Assembly (NCBI GenBank): GCA_963834755.1
Contig: CAWICQ010000009.1
Location: forward strand, 248,001 to 312,000
Reading direction: 5' to 3'
Origin: Dokdonella_A sp963834755
GTDB lineage: Bacteria; Pseudomonadota; Gammaproteobacteria; Xanthomonadales; Rhodanobacteraceae
DNA: 64,000 nt
This document shows, piece after piece, positions 42,448-50,985 of this stretch (its first letter is position 1; the number at the start of each line of letters is the position of its first letter). The position numbers and the translations under genes are program-made. The notes beneath the pieces are model-generated. The model had not been told where the DNA came from. It saw only the letters and a list, made by a program, of their open reading frames with translations, and did not search any database.

Positions 42448-43422
42448 ATGGCCCAATCCTACCCCGAACAGATCTGGCACAACGGCCGCATCAAACCGTG
42501 GGCCGAAGCGACCGTGCACGTGATGGCGCATGCGCTGCACTACGGCTCGTCGGTCTTCGAAGGCATCCGCAGTTACGTGACGCCGCGCGGCCCGGCGATT
42601 TTTCGGCTCACCGATCACATCGTTCGGCTGTTTAACTCGGCGAAGATCTACGACATCGCGATGCCGTACTCGCTCGAGCAACTCAAGGCAGCCTGTCGCG
42701 AAGTGATCGCCGCCAACGGATTCAGCGCCGCGTATCTGCGGCCGGTCGCGTTCCGCGGTCTCGGCGGCTTCGGTCTTTCCGCCGAAACACCGACCGACGT
42801 CGCCGTCGCGGCCTGGCAGATGGGCGCGTATCTGGGCAGCGATGTGCTCGAGCAAGGCATCGATGCGTGCGTGTCGAGCTGGCAGCGCTTCGCACCGAAC
42901 ACGATTCCGGCCGGCGCGAAGGCCGGCGGAAATTATCTTTCGGGACAACTCATCGCGCGCGAGGCAAGACGCCTCGGATTCGGCGAAGGCATCGCGCTCG
43001 CATCGAGCGGGCTCTTGAGCGAAGGCGCCGGCGAGAATCTCTTTCTCGTCTTCGACGGTGCGCTGCACACGACACCGATCAGCGCTGCGCTGCTCAACGG
43101 CATCACTCGCAACACGCTGATGACGCTCGCGCGCGCCAACGGTATGGAAGTCATCGAGCGCGACATTCCGCGCGAATATCTTTATCTGTGCGACGAGCTC
43201 TTCATGTGCGGCACCGCGGCCGAGATCACGCCGATCCGTTCCGTCGACGGCAAGCCGGTCGGCAGCGGCAAGCCCGGCAAGATCACGCACCGGATGCAGG
43301 AGCTGTTCTTCGGTCTGTTCGATGGGCGTACCGAGGATCGCTGGGGCTGGCTCGAACCGCTTTCCGGCGACGGCCGCGAGACGGTGACGCCGATAAAGCC
43401 CGCAGTCGCCGCGCGCGGCTGA
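42448..43422 (+). CDS. ilvE: Branched-chain amino acid aminotransferase
   Basis: PLP enzyme (fold type IV) of 324 residues exchanging amino groups between Leu/Ile/Val and 2-oxoglutarate. Catalytic Lys158 lies in PAGAKAGGNYLSGQ. LSEGAGENLFLV and CGTAAEITPIRSVDG complete the class IV signature. The N-terminal HALHYGSSVFEGIRSY is typical. AGGAA precedes the ATG. Its products are the substrates of a branched-chain 2-oxoacid dehydrogenase, which the E1/E2 genes at 27.8-31.5 kb may encode. Confidence 0.95.
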   Translation: MAQSYPEQIWHNGRIKPWAEATVHVMAHALHYGSSVFEGIRSYVTPRGPAIFRLTDHIVRLFNSAKIYDIAMPYSLEQLKAACREVIAANGFSAAYLRPVAFRGLGGFGLSAETPTDVAVAAWQMGAYLGSDVLEQGIDACVSSWQRFAPNTIPAGAKAGGNYLSGQLIAREARRLGFGEGIALASSGLLSEGAGENLFLVFDGALHTTPISAALLNGITRNTLMTLARANGMEVIERDIPREYLYLCDELFMCGTAAEITPIRSVDGKPVGSGKPGKITHRMQELFFGLFDGRTEDRWGWLEPLSGDGRETVTPIKPAVAARG

Positions 43423-43448
43423 ATTTCGCAGTTCGATTCGTCGATGCG

Positions 43449-44750
43449 CTAACTCGGATAGATCTGCCGCCCGAATTCGAGCGTCGCGACGGCGCCGCCT
43501 TGCGGACGCGGCGCGAGCGCGACGCTCCAGCCGTACAGCTCGCAAAGACGTCGGACGATCGCGAGACCAAGTCCCGCGCCCTTGCCGGCCGATGTTCCGC
43601 GAACGCCGCGCTCGAATAGTCTCTCGGCCTCGCCGGCGTCGATGCCGGGACCGGTGTCCTCGACCGCGACGCGTCCATGGCCGACGGTGACCACGACTTC
43701 GCCCTGCTGCGTGTACTTGAACGCATTGCCGATCAGGTTGCCGAGCGCGACCGACACGACCGACGAAGGCGCGGCGGCTGCGAGCGGTTCCTCGATGTCG
43801 ATGCGCACCTGCACCGGCTTGTTGCCCAGATGCGGGCGCTGCACGTCGACGACCTGCTCGACCAGGCGCGCGACGTCGGTCGTTTCGCCGTCGGTCGGCG
43901 CCTGCCGCTCGCGGCGCGACAGCAACAGCAGCGCATCGGTGAGCTCGGTCGATTGGCGCACCGCGCGCTCGATGCGCCGCAAGCGCTCGCGCAGCTTGTC
44001 GGTGAGATCGGGCGAGCCCTGCAACAGTTCGGTCGTGCTCGCGATGACCGCAAGCGGCGTGCGCAGCTCGTGACTGACATCGGCGTTGAATTCGCGATCG
44101 CGCTGGACGAGCTCGGTGAGTCGCGTCGAATAATCGTCGAGCGCGGCCGCGAGCTGGCCGACCTCGTCGTTGGCGAAATGTGCTTTCAGCAATTCCGGAC
44201 GACCACTGCGGCTCATCGCCTGCACGCGACGCGCAAGATCGCTGACGGGACTCATCACGCGCGCGGACAACCAGAATCCGATCACCATTGAAAAGATCGC
44301 GAACGCGAACACCGAGGCGCCGAGCACAGTCAGGAGCTGACGTTCGCTGAGTTTCTGCGTCGAGATATCGAAGCGCAGGAACGCCCAGTAATCCTTGTCC
44401 TTGTACGCGGCGAGTTTGAACGGCCGCGTCTTGCCTTCATCGCCGATGTCGTCGATGTCGAACACGCCGTTCTCGTAGCCCTGCCAGGCGAACGGCACAT
44501 TGGCGAATTTGCGCGCGCTATAGATCGATGCATCGAACAGCGGCACCCGCCACGGCGCTTCCGGATCGGCGTTTTCGCGCTTGAATTCGACGAAATTGCG
44601 CAGCTGGCGCTGCAGCATGTTGTTGATCAGCTGATCTTCCAGGCGCGTGCGCAGGTAGATCGTGGACGCCGCGAACAGCGCGGTGAGACCGAGCCCGAAC
44701 AGCGCGAACGAGATGACGATTCGACTGCGGAGCCTACGCCGGTAGCGCAT
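43449..44750 (-). CDS. Sensor histidine kinase with HAMP domain
   Basis: Inner-membrane kinase of 433 residues. First helix about 11-32, periplasmic domain about 33-138, second helix about 142-163, HAMP about 164-215. HisKA has phospho-acceptor His227 in DVSHELRTPLAVI. The ATPase domain shows N (LGNLIGNAFKYT), G1 (VEDTGPGI) and G2 (GKGAGLGLAIV) boxes. It overlaps the response regulator gene by 17 bp and so is co-translated with it. The periplasmic part has no known sensor fold that I recognise. The signal is unknown. Confidence 0.94.
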   Translation of the reverse strand: MRYRRRLRSRIVISFALFGLGLTALFAASTIYLRTRLEDQLINNMLQRQLRNFVEFKRENADPEAPWRVPLFDASIYSARKFANVPFAWQGYENGVFDIDDIGDEGKTRPFKLAAYKDKDYWAFLRFDISTQKLSERQLLTVLGASVFAFAIFSMVIGFWLSARVMSPVSDLARRVQAMSRSGRPELLKAHFANDEVGQLAAALDDYSTRLTELVQRDREFNADVSHELRTPLAVIASTTELLQGSPDLTDKLRERLRRIERAVRQSTELTDALLLLSRRERQAPTDGETTDVARLVEQVVDVQRPHLGNKPVQVRIDIEEPLAAAAPSSVVSVALGNLIGNAFKYTQQGEVVVTVGHGRVAVEDTGPGIDAGEAERLFERGVRGTSAGKGAGLGLAIVRRLCELYGWSVALAPRPQGGAVATLEFGRQIYPS

Positions 44751-45420
44751 CCGGATCGACCATGCGATACCCGATGCCGTGGCGCGTCTGGATCAGCGGC
44801 TTTTCGAACGGCTTGTCGATCGCGGCTCGCAGCCCGTGGATATGCACGCGCAGCGAATCCGAATCCGGCAGTTCCTCGCCCCACACGCGCGTTTCAAGTT
44901 CCTGGCGCGTCACCACCGACGGCGCCGCTTCCATCAGCGACTGCAGCAGCTTCAAGCCGATCGGATTGAGCTGGATCTGCTTGCCGGCGCGGCTGATCGT
45001 GAGCGTATCCAGGTTGTAGGTGAGATCGGCGAGCTGCAGCAGGCGGCTCTTGGTGCCTTTGCCGCGGCGGCCGAGCACTTCGATGCGCGCGGCGAGTTCC
45101 TGCAGCGCAAAAGGTTTCACCATGTAATCGTCGGCGCCGGAATCGAAGCCGGTGAGCTTGCCGTCGAGCGTGTCGCGCGCGGTGAGCATGAGCACGGGAG
45201 TCTGGCGCTTGGCTTCCTGACGCAGTTTGCGGCAGACCTCGAGACCGTCCATGCCGGGCAGGCCAAGATCGAGCACGATCACATCGAAGTCGTTGACGAC
45301 CGCGAGATGCAGGCCGGTGACGCCGTCGCCGGCGAAGTCGACCACATGTCCCTTGTCGGCGAGGAAATCGCCGATGTTCGCGGCGATGTCGCTGTTGTCT
45401 TCAATTACGAGAATACGCAT
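44734..45420 (-). CDS. OmpR/PhoB-family response regulator
   Basis: DNA-binding regulator of 228 residues. Receiver domain: acidic pair IEDN, phospho-acceptor Asp51 in IVLDLGLPGMDGL, and Lys in DYMVKPFALQEL. The C-terminal winged helix is seen in LNPIGLKLLQSLMEAAPSVV and SLRVHIHGLRAAIDKP. Its partner is the overlapping histidine kinase. The gene has a long hairpin-rich leader (45551-45703 region). Targets are unknown. Confidence 0.95.
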   Translation of the reverse strand: MRILVIEDNSDIAANIGDFLADKGHVVDFAGDGVTGLHLAVVNDFDVIVLDLGLPGMDGLEVCRKLRQEAKRQTPVLMLTARDTLDGKLTGFDSGADDYMVKPFALQELAARIEVLGRRGKGTKSRLLQLADLTYNLDTLTISRAGKQIQLNPIGLKLLQSLMEAAPSVVTRQELETRVWGEELPDSDSLRVHIHGLRAAIDKPFEKPLIQTRHGIGYRMVDPDALPA

Positions 45421-45550
45421 GGCAGGTTTACTTTAGCGCGGAATTCCGCCAGATGCGGAGGGTGCAGGGCGGCAGAAGGTTCCACCGGAAATGTGGGCGC
45501 TCGAAACAAGCCCAAGCCGAGGCAGCCATGGAGCGTGCGGTTGGTTGAAC

Positions 45551-45644
45551 TCGCGGCCAGGGATGGCCGCTTCTGGAGCTTGGGCCTGCGACTCCGCCCA
45601 AGTTCATCCGAGGCTGCGACCCCATGCGATCCTGGACGGATCGC
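45551..45644 (-). promoter_or_regulatory. Hairpin-rich leader before the response regulator gene
   Basis: Three perfect hairpins stand in a row: GCGGCCA/TGGCCGC (45551-45568), CTTGGGC/GCCCAAG (45577-45600) and GCGATC/GATCGC (45626-45644). They are followed, on the minus strand upstream side, by the terminator-like hairpin at 45661-45703. The region has no credible gene. The order suggests a structured RNA leader or attenuation system. Confidence 0.4.
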
Positions 45645-45703
45645 ACAAACAAAAGAAAATGGCCCAAGGAGGTGCCATTGGGGGAACACACCTCGCTTGG
45701 GCC
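45645..45703 (-). terminator. Minus-strand rho-independent terminator
   Basis: On the minus strand GGCCCAAGCGAGGTG pairs with CACCTCCTTGGGCC (one bulged base) around a loop with CCCCC, and is followed by ATTTTCTTTTGTTTG. It would end transcription coming from the M56 gene or from a small RNA starting near 45780. Confidence 0.6.
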
Positions 45704-45780
45704 AAAAAGCTACTGCCCCGATTACCGTAATCTGCCAGTCACCTGACCTGACTTTAGGAGTGTCGAGCAGAACTACAGCG
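45645..45780 (-). ncRNA. Candidate small RNA with C-rich terminator loop
   Basis: A TATAGT box (45792-45787, minus strand) precedes a region with hairpins AGTCA/TGACT and GATTA/TAATC and ends in the terminator above, whose loop is TGTTCCCCCAATGG. Three hairpins with an exposed C-run are reminiscent of sX13-type sRNAs of Xanthomonas, which target G-rich ribosome binding sites (from memory of that family). There is no good -35 box. Expression is not shown. Confidence 0.3.
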
Positions 45781-45860
45781 ATGGGGACTATAGTCAGCCG
45801 AGTCTTAAAGTCCCGTTAAAGGGCTCTGATCCTTCCGTTAACTGGCCGACCGCGGGCCGG

Positions 45861-47678
45861 CTACGGGATGTTCGACGCGTTCGGATTGGCCTCGATGATC
45901 GTCAGCGGCAGCGCGACTTCCTCTTCCTGCGCGTGCCGGCAGACCAGCGAACCGGTGCGACGCACGCAATCGTATTCCTCGCCTTCGCCGGGCTTGGTGC
46001 GATGACGCACGTCGCTCTGCTTGGCGAACACGAATGATTGCTGGAAGCGCGCGGTCGCATCGCCGGGCACCGTGGACGGATCGAAGCGCCACAGGCGCAT
46101 CGCCTTCTCGGCCGATGCACCGAACGCGCGGGTCGCCTCGTCGGTCACCGCTTCGACATCACGTGTGGTGCCATCGGCGTTGAGGCTGAACTGCACGTCG
46201 ACCCGCACGGGTTCCTTGACTTCGCGATAGTCCGGATAGCGCGGCGAGATCATGTGCACGGCCAGCAAGTGGCGCGCGCGCGCCGTCGACGTTCCGGCAG
46301 CGGGCGGTACTACATTGGCGTCCGATGAAACGGTCGGCAGGACCGTCGAGGACTGATTCGAGATTTCCCTCGCCGTTGTGCCGACGCTGACGTCGATGAC
46401 CGGTTCCAGCCGGCGCTGCAATTTGAGCCCAGCAGTGTCGTGGATCGGCGGCGGAAGCGCGTCGACATAGACCGCGCGCGCCGGTTCGCTGTTCGGGCGA
46501 GCGTCCGGCGTCGCGACCGCCGCGAGTTTCGGACGAGCAAGCGAAACGTGCCACTTCGGCGGCTCGCGCAATGCCAGACCGACCAGCATCGCCGCATCCG
46601 GTCGCGGCAGACGCTCGAGCAGTGCGTTGGCGCCGGCGGCGAGCGCATCGAGATCCTTGCGGTCGGGCCGCAGCACGCTCATGCCCGCGATGATGACCGC
46701 AGCGGCGACCAGCAGCGTGACGGTGAGCGTCGGCCGCGGCGAAGCGGCCAGACGCGGCGTCGGCATGTCAATGATGCGACGCACGCGGTCGAGCAGCACG
46801 CCGCCGGTGGCGGCGATCGCGAGACGCGGCGCGGTGAGCCGAAGCTCTTCGAGCGAAGCGAGCGTCTGCGCATATTCGCGCGGCTCGCCGCGCGTCAGGC
46901 GCAGCACGAGACGATCGCAGCACACTTCGCGATCGTTGCGCACTTCGCGCGAAATCCAATGCACCGCCGGGTGGTAGAACAGCAGTGTCTCGATGACGGC
47001 CTGACCCAGATTGACGAGATGATCGTAGCGGCGCAGGTGTCCGAGCTCATGCGCAAGGATCAGCTCGACATGCTGGCGCGGGAATCCGAGCGCCACCGCG
47101 GTCGGTATCAGAATGACCGGTTTGATCCAGCCGATCAGCGTCGGCGTATCGATCTGTTCGGACACCAGGACGCGGATCGACCGGACGAGGTTGAAACGCT
47201 TCGAGAGCGACGCCAGCATGCGTTCGAGATCCGAGCTCGGCCGCGCGCAGCGGCGCGCAATGCGTTCCAACGCCTGCCACTGACGCAATGCGCGCCAGCC
47301 CATGATGGCGACGCCGACCACCCAGGTCAGCACCAGCCACGGCAGCACCCGATCGAGCGTGAATGCGCTGGCCGATGCGGCAGCGGACGCGGTGGCGACG
47401 ACGGCGTCGATCCCGGTCGGTTCGACGCTCGCGGCCGAGCCGACGACATTCGGATAGACCACGGCCAACGTCGCGAGCGGACACAGCGCAATCAGCGCCA
47501 TCGCCGCGAGCCCGGCGGCATAGCGCGCTTCGGCGTGGCTCGCGGGCACGATCGCACGCACCGCGGCGTAGCCGAGGCCGATCAGCGTGCCCTGCCAGAG
47601 GAAATGCAGCAGCGTCCAGCCCAGCGACTGGATCAACGGAAACCAATCCGCAAGATAGCTGCTCATCGGAGCGCTCAT
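45861..47678 (-). CDS. M56 (BlaR1-like) membrane metalloprotease with C-terminal TonB-like domain
   Basis: Inner-membrane zinc protease of 605 residues. Helices lie at about 14-34, 52-72, 111-131 and 319-337. The zinc motif is HELGH (210-214), preceded by a DTPTLIGWIKPVILIPTAVA segment typical of M56. Unlike BlaR1/MecR1 it has no penicillin-binding sensor domain. Instead the periplasmic tail (about 460-560) looks like a TonB C-terminal domain (VRVDVQFSLNADGTTRDVEA, LWRFDPS) and ends with CVRRTGSLVC. It overlaps the blaI-like gene by 4 bases and would cleave that repressor on receiving a signal. Confidence 0.9.
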   Translation of the reverse strand: MSAPMSSYLADWFPLIQSLGWTLLHFLWQGTLIGLGYAAVRAIVPASHAEARYAAGLAAMALIALCPLATLAVVYPNVVGSAASVEPTGIDAVVATASAAASASAFTLDRVLPWLVLTWVVGVAIMGWRALRQWQALERIARRCARPSSDLERMLASLSKRFNLVRSIRVLVSEQIDTPTLIGWIKPVILIPTAVALGFPRQHVELILAHELGHLRRYDHLVNLGQAVIETLLFYHPAVHWISREVRNDREVCCDRLVLRLTRGEPREYAQTLASLEELRLTAPRLAIAATGGVLLDRVRRIIDMPTPRLAASPRPTLTVTLLVAAAVIIAGMSVLRPDRKDLDALAAGANALLERLPRPDAAMLVGLALREPPKWHVSLARPKLAAVATPDARPNSEPARAVYVDALPPPIHDTAGLKLQRRLEPVIDVSVGTTAREISNQSSTVLPTVSSDANVVPPAAGTSTARARHLLAVHMISPRYPDYREVKEPVRVDVQFSLNADGTTRDVEAVTDEATRAFGASAEKAMRLWRFDPSTVPGDATARFQQSFVFAKQSDVRHRTKPGEGEEYDCVRRTGSLVCRHAQEEEVALPLTIIEANPNASNIP

Positions 47679-48073
47679 TTTCGTGCTCCCGGCTCGAGCT
47701 TGTTGAGAAGGGACCGGATTTCGTCGAGTTCTTCGCGCGTCGCCCGCGGGCGCGAACCGAGCGCGTGCAGGACGAGCTGCGAGGGCGATCCGTCGAACAC
47801 GCGTTGCACCATGTCGGACAGGAAGCGCTTCTGCGTGCGCTCCTTGCTGACCGCCGCGCGGAACACGTGCGCGCGCTCGGAGTCGTCGCGCTCGACGAGT
47901 CCCTTACCGTGCATGATCTGCAGGAGCTTGAGCGCTGTCGTGTAGCCGGCGCCCTCGTCGCGATAGAGTGCCTCGTGCACGTCGCGAACCGTGGACGGTC
48001 CGCGTTCCCAGAGCACATTGAGAATTCCGAGCTCGGCTTCGGTCGGCTTCGGCAGATCTTCGGTTCTGGACAT
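47675..48073 (-). CDS. BlaI/MecI-family repressor
   Basis: Winged-helix repressor of 132 residues. LPKPTEAELGILNVLWERGP and TVRDVHEAL...GYTTALKLLQIMHGKGLV are the BlaI DNA-binding region; the C-terminal helices dimerise. AGGGATCG precedes the ATG. Its partner is the overlapping M56 protease, which in known systems inactivates the repressor by cleavage. No beta-lactamase gene is in view, so the target is probably the adjacent secreted-protein genes and the operon itself (inference). Confidence 0.93.
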   Translation of the reverse strand: MSRTEDLPKPTEAELGILNVLWERGPSTVRDVHEALYRDEGAGYTTALKLLQIMHGKGLVERDDSERAHVFRAAVSKERTQKRFLSDMVQRVFDGSPSQLVLHALGSRPRATREELDEIRSLLNKLEPGARK

Positions 48074-48099
48074 GTCGATCCCTGTGAATTGGGGACGGC

Positions 48100-48600
48100 T
48101 CAAGGCTGACCCGACGCGCAAGTTGCACCCCGACAGGCGGCGCGCTTCCATTCGTCGAGCTGATTGCGTGTCCCTTCGCGCGCCTCTATCTCCTGGCCGT
48201 AAGTATGGCAGGTGGTCACCGGGATGTGCGAGCCGAGCGGAGCTTCGTTCTTGCAGATCACGCGGTCGCGGTCGCGGCGCGTGAGGATCGAATTGACGAC
48301 TTCCTGGTCGTTGAAAAGCTTGATCTTGGTGTCCTGCTTCATGCTCTGCACCGAGCCGTTCTCGTCGAACAGCGTTTCCATCTCGGTGAGCTTCTGATCG
48401 ATCGTTCTGCGTTCGTCCGGTTTGACGTACTGATAGCGGCCGCCGCCCTCCATTTCCTGGCGCACATTCGCCGCTATTTCGACGAACTTTTCCTTGGTGT
48501 CCGCGTTGATCGTCTTCTCGTGGTAGTTCTCTTTGGCGCCCACCGCAGACACGGTGGCAACGGCGAGCAGCGCCATCAGCCAAGTGCACTTCGAGTTCAT
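48100..48600 (-). CDS. Secreted paralogue A, Cys-x6-GS-x6-Cys family
   Basis: Small exported protein of 166 residues, signal peptide 1-22. It is clearly related to the next gene upstream (48870-49361). Shared strings are GGRYQYVK/GGRYAYAT, LFDENGSV/LFDKHGSV, KLFNDQE and ICKNEAPLGSHIPV followed by Cys. Two of its Cys residues flank a GS (CKNEAPLGSHIPVTTC). It ends 26 bp before the blaI-like ATG, so it is likely in the same transcript. Function unknown. Similar Cys-GS-Cys small proteins are common in related bacteria as I recall them. Confidence 0.8.
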   Translation of the reverse strand: MNSKCTWLMALLAVATVSAVGAKENYHEKTINADTKEKFVEIAANVRQEMEGGGRYQYVKPDERRTIDQKLTEMETLFDENGSVQSMKQDTKIKLFNDQEVVNSILTRRDRDRVICKNEAPLGSHIPVTTCHTYGQEIEAREGTRNQLDEWKRAACRGATCASGQP

Positions 48601-48869
48601 AGTCGGCTCCCAAAACTGGCCTTGGCGAGGCGCGCGCGCGAACGCCGCGACTGATCTTAGAATCCGCCTGCGGGAGAGTCAACGATCTTCTTCGTACTAC
48701 TGGGTTCGTTTGTCGCCGCCGTGCTCTCCGGTCCCCCCGGCCAGAGGCGGCGGAGTCGCAGGGCGAGCGTTCCGCCTTCGGTCGATGCTGCGAAGGGATG
48801 TGGCCTGGACAACGACGGGTTTGCCCAGGCCAGGACTAGTGCAACAGTCCGACCATCGGCGAGCCGTCG

Positions 48870-49361
48870 CTATCGACCACCGCTACCTGGCACCTTCTTC
48901 TGGACCACCGCGGAGCGGTCATCCATGAACTGCCGCGAGTTGCGGTGGTCGGCTTCCACCTGACTATAGGTCCGGCAGGTCTTGACCGGGATGTGCGAGC
49001 CGATAGGAATCTCGTTCTTGCAGATGATCCGGTCGCCGTCGCGCTTGGAGAGGATCGCGTTCACTTCCTCCTGGTCGTTGAACAACTTCGTCTTGTCGGC
49101 GTCGTTCATTTCGGCAACCGACCCGTGCTTGTCGAAGAGCCCGCCCATATCTGACAGGTTCGCGTCGACCTTGGACTTTTCACTGTCCGTAGCGTAGGCG
49201 TAGCGTCCGCCGGCGCTCATTTCCTTGCGCACCCAAGACGAAACGGTTGCGAACGTCTCCTTGGTGTTCGCGTTGACTGCGGGATCGCTCGTTTCCTTCG
49301 CGAAGGCAGGAAACGAAGCCATGACGGCGACAGCCGCGCCGAAAACGAACGCACTCTTCAT
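48870..49361 (-). CDS. Secreted paralogue B, Cys-x6-GS-x6-Cys family
   Basis: Small exported protein of 163 residues, signal peptide 1-21 (FPAFA-KE). About half of the aligned residues match paralogue A, best in the middle (KTKLFNDQEEVNAILSKRD) and in CKNEIPIGSHIPVKTC. The C-terminal tail differs and is charged. GGAG lies about 10 bases before the ATG at 49361. There are 269 bp between the two paralogues without another gene, so each may have its own promoter. Function unknown. Confidence 0.8.
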   Translation of the reverse strand: MKSAFVFGAAVAVMASFPAFAKETSDPAVNANTKETFATVSSWVRKEMSAGGRYAYATDSEKSKVDANLSDMGGLFDKHGSVAEMNDADKTKLFNDQEEVNAILSKRDGDRIICKNEIPIGSHIPVKTCRTYSQVEADHRNSRQFMDDRSAVVQKKVPGSGGR

Positions 49362-49498
49362 GGGGAGGAATCTCCAGTGTGGAAGGGATTGAAAGCCGCC
49401 TCGCCTTCCCCCGGACCAATGGACGAGGACAACTGGACGAACCGGCGTGAGGCGATGGTAGGAGCAAGCGCTCCCGCAAGTCAACGAGCTTCTTCGTA

Positions 49499-50416
49499 CT
49501 ATGCGCGTCGTCGTGGGGCCAGCCGCGCACCGCGCCGGCGCACCCGCGTAGATCCGGCCACGTGATCGATGATCGCGCCGGCGACATCCACGCCCGTCGC
49601 GGCCTCGATACCTTCGAGCCCGGGCGAGGAATTGACCTCGAGCACCAGCGGCCCGCGATGCGAACGCAGGAGATCCACACCCGCGACGCCGAGCCCCATG
49701 ACCCGCGCGGCATGGATGGCCATCTCGGCTTCCTGCGCGGTCAGATCGACGGCGCTCGCGCTGCCGCCACGGTGCAGATTGGCGCGGAAATCGCCCTCGG
49801 TCGCCTTTCTCTGCATGGCGGCAACCACCTTGCCGTCGACCACGAAGCAGCGCAGGTCCACGCCCCTCGCCTCACGGATGAACTCCTGCACGAGGAAGTT
49901 TGCGTAGAGGCCGCGGAACGCCTCGATCATGCCTTGCGCCGAGGAGCGTTTTTCCGCGAGCAGCACGCCCTGGCCCTGCGCGCCTTCATTGAGCTTGATG
50001 ACGTGCGGCGGATCGCCGAGCATTTTCAGGAGATCGGCGGTGTCGTCCGGGTTGTCGCCGAACACGGTGGTCGGCAAACCGATGCCGTCGCGTGCGAGGA
50101 GCTGCAACGCATGGAGTTTGTCGCGCGCGCGCAGGATCGCGTCGGCCGTGTTCGGCGTTTTCACGCCCATCATTTCGAATTGACGCAGCACCGCGGTGCC
50201 GTAGAACGTCACGGACGCACCGATTCTCGGGATCACCGCATTGAGTCCGCTTAGTGCACGGCCTTTGTAATGGATTTCGAACTTGCCGGCGGCGATACGC
50301 ATGTAGCAGCGCAACGGATCGAGCACGCGCACCTGGTGGGCACGCTTGCGCGCGGCCTCGACCAGGCGCTGCGTCGAATACAACCGCGAGTTGCGCGACA
50401 GGATGGCGATCTTCAT
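49499..50416 (-). CDS. rimK: Ribosomal protein S6 glutamate ligase, ATP-grasp
   Basis: ATP-grasp enzyme of 305 residues that adds glutamates to the C-terminus of ribosomal protein S6 (RpsF). Motifs are MKIAILSRNSRLYSTQRL at the N-terminus, HVIKLNEGAQGQGVLLAEK (ATP-grasp lysine and glycine loop), QEFIREARGVDLRCFVV and LVLEVNSSPGLEGIE (metal-binding Glu/Asn). It overlaps the upstream protease gene by 4 bases. In Pseudomonas RimK works with RimA and RimB; no RimA-like gene is seen here. Confidence 0.95.
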   Translation of the reverse strand: MKIAILSRNSRLYSTQRLVEAARKRAHQVRVLDPLRCYMRIAAGKFEIHYKGRALSGLNAVIPRIGASVTFYGTAVLRQFEMMGVKTPNTADAILRARDKLHALQLLARDGIGLPTTVFGDNPDDTADLLKMLGDPPHVIKLNEGAQGQGVLLAEKRSSAQGMIEAFRGLYANFLVQEFIREARGVDLRCFVVDGKVVAAMQRKATEGDFRANLHRGGSASAVDLTAQEAEMAIHAARVMGLGVAGVDLLRSHRGPLVLEVNSSPGLEGIEAATGVDVAGAIIDHVAGSTRVRRRGARLAPRRRA

Positions 50417-50868
50417 GGCGATAGACGCGCGGTCTGGGGTTTGGGCGAGGTGTACGAAAGGGCCGTATCGATGCGAAAGCGGCCATCGAGTGCGGAACGT
50501 CCGAGCAGCAGCGGAAACAGCATGGCGCGCCGGTCTGTCAGATTGATGTCGGCTTCGAAACGCTCACTCCCCAGCACAATTTCCGTGCGCACGAACCAGC
50601 GCTCGCAGGTATGGCCGCCCGAATCGGTGACCGGTCGGCGGTCGATGACCGGCGCCTCGCAGGTGACGACGCGCGCGCCGCGACGGCGCGGACGCACCAC
50701 GAAACGCACCTGAAGCCGGCCGTCGCGATCGAACGTCTCGGCCGACACCACGCACAGCGACGACGTGCGCGCGCCCGTATCGAGTTTCGCCTTGATGGCG
50801 CCGATGCCGAGCGTCGGCAGCGCGAGCCATTCGCGCCAGCCGAGAATGTGCGGTTCCGCTGGCTGCAT
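50413..50868 (-). CDS. RimB-like retropepsin-fold protease
   Basis: Protein of 151 residues of the COG4067 group (ATP-dependent zinc protease/RimB). The aspartic-protease-like site is IKAKLDTGARTSSL (Asp30), and the second half has LLGRSALDGRFRID. It is translationally coupled to rimK, matching the rimB-rimK pairing known in Pseudomonas, where RimB trims glutamates from S6. The zinc-protease label in databases is probably a misnomer. Confidence 0.85.
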   Translation of the reverse strand: MQPAEPHILGWREWLALPTLGIGAIKAKLDTGARTSSLCVVSAETFDRDGRLQVRFVVRPRRRGARVVTCEAPVIDRRPVTDSGGHTCERWFVRTEIVLGSERFEADINLTDRRAMLFPLLLGRSALDGRFRIDTALSYTSPKPQTARLSP

Positions 50869-50911
50869 CGGCGGTCGGACTCGCGGGATCGTGGAGTATT
50901 ATGGCGCGGGC

Positions 50912-50985
50912 TGGAGCGGGTGATGGGGATCGAACCCACGTTCGCAGCTTGGGAAGCTGCTGTCTTACCATTAGACGACACCCGC
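50912..50985 (-). tRNA. tRNA-Gly (anticodon CCC)
   Basis: The minus strand gives a 74-nt cloverleaf with encoded CCA. The acceptor stem is GCGGGTG/CACCCGC, the anticodon stem-loop is GCAGC-TTCCCAA-GCTGC (anticodon CCC), and the T-arm is GTGGG-TTCGATC-CCCAT. It stands alone. Confidence 0.96.

Noticed and set aside
45421..45550. 6S RNA or 4.5S RNA in the hairpin-rich gap
   Set aside because: Neither the long 6S stem-bulge pattern nor the conserved SRP-RNA loop (GGTCAGGTCCGGAAGGAAGC) is present.
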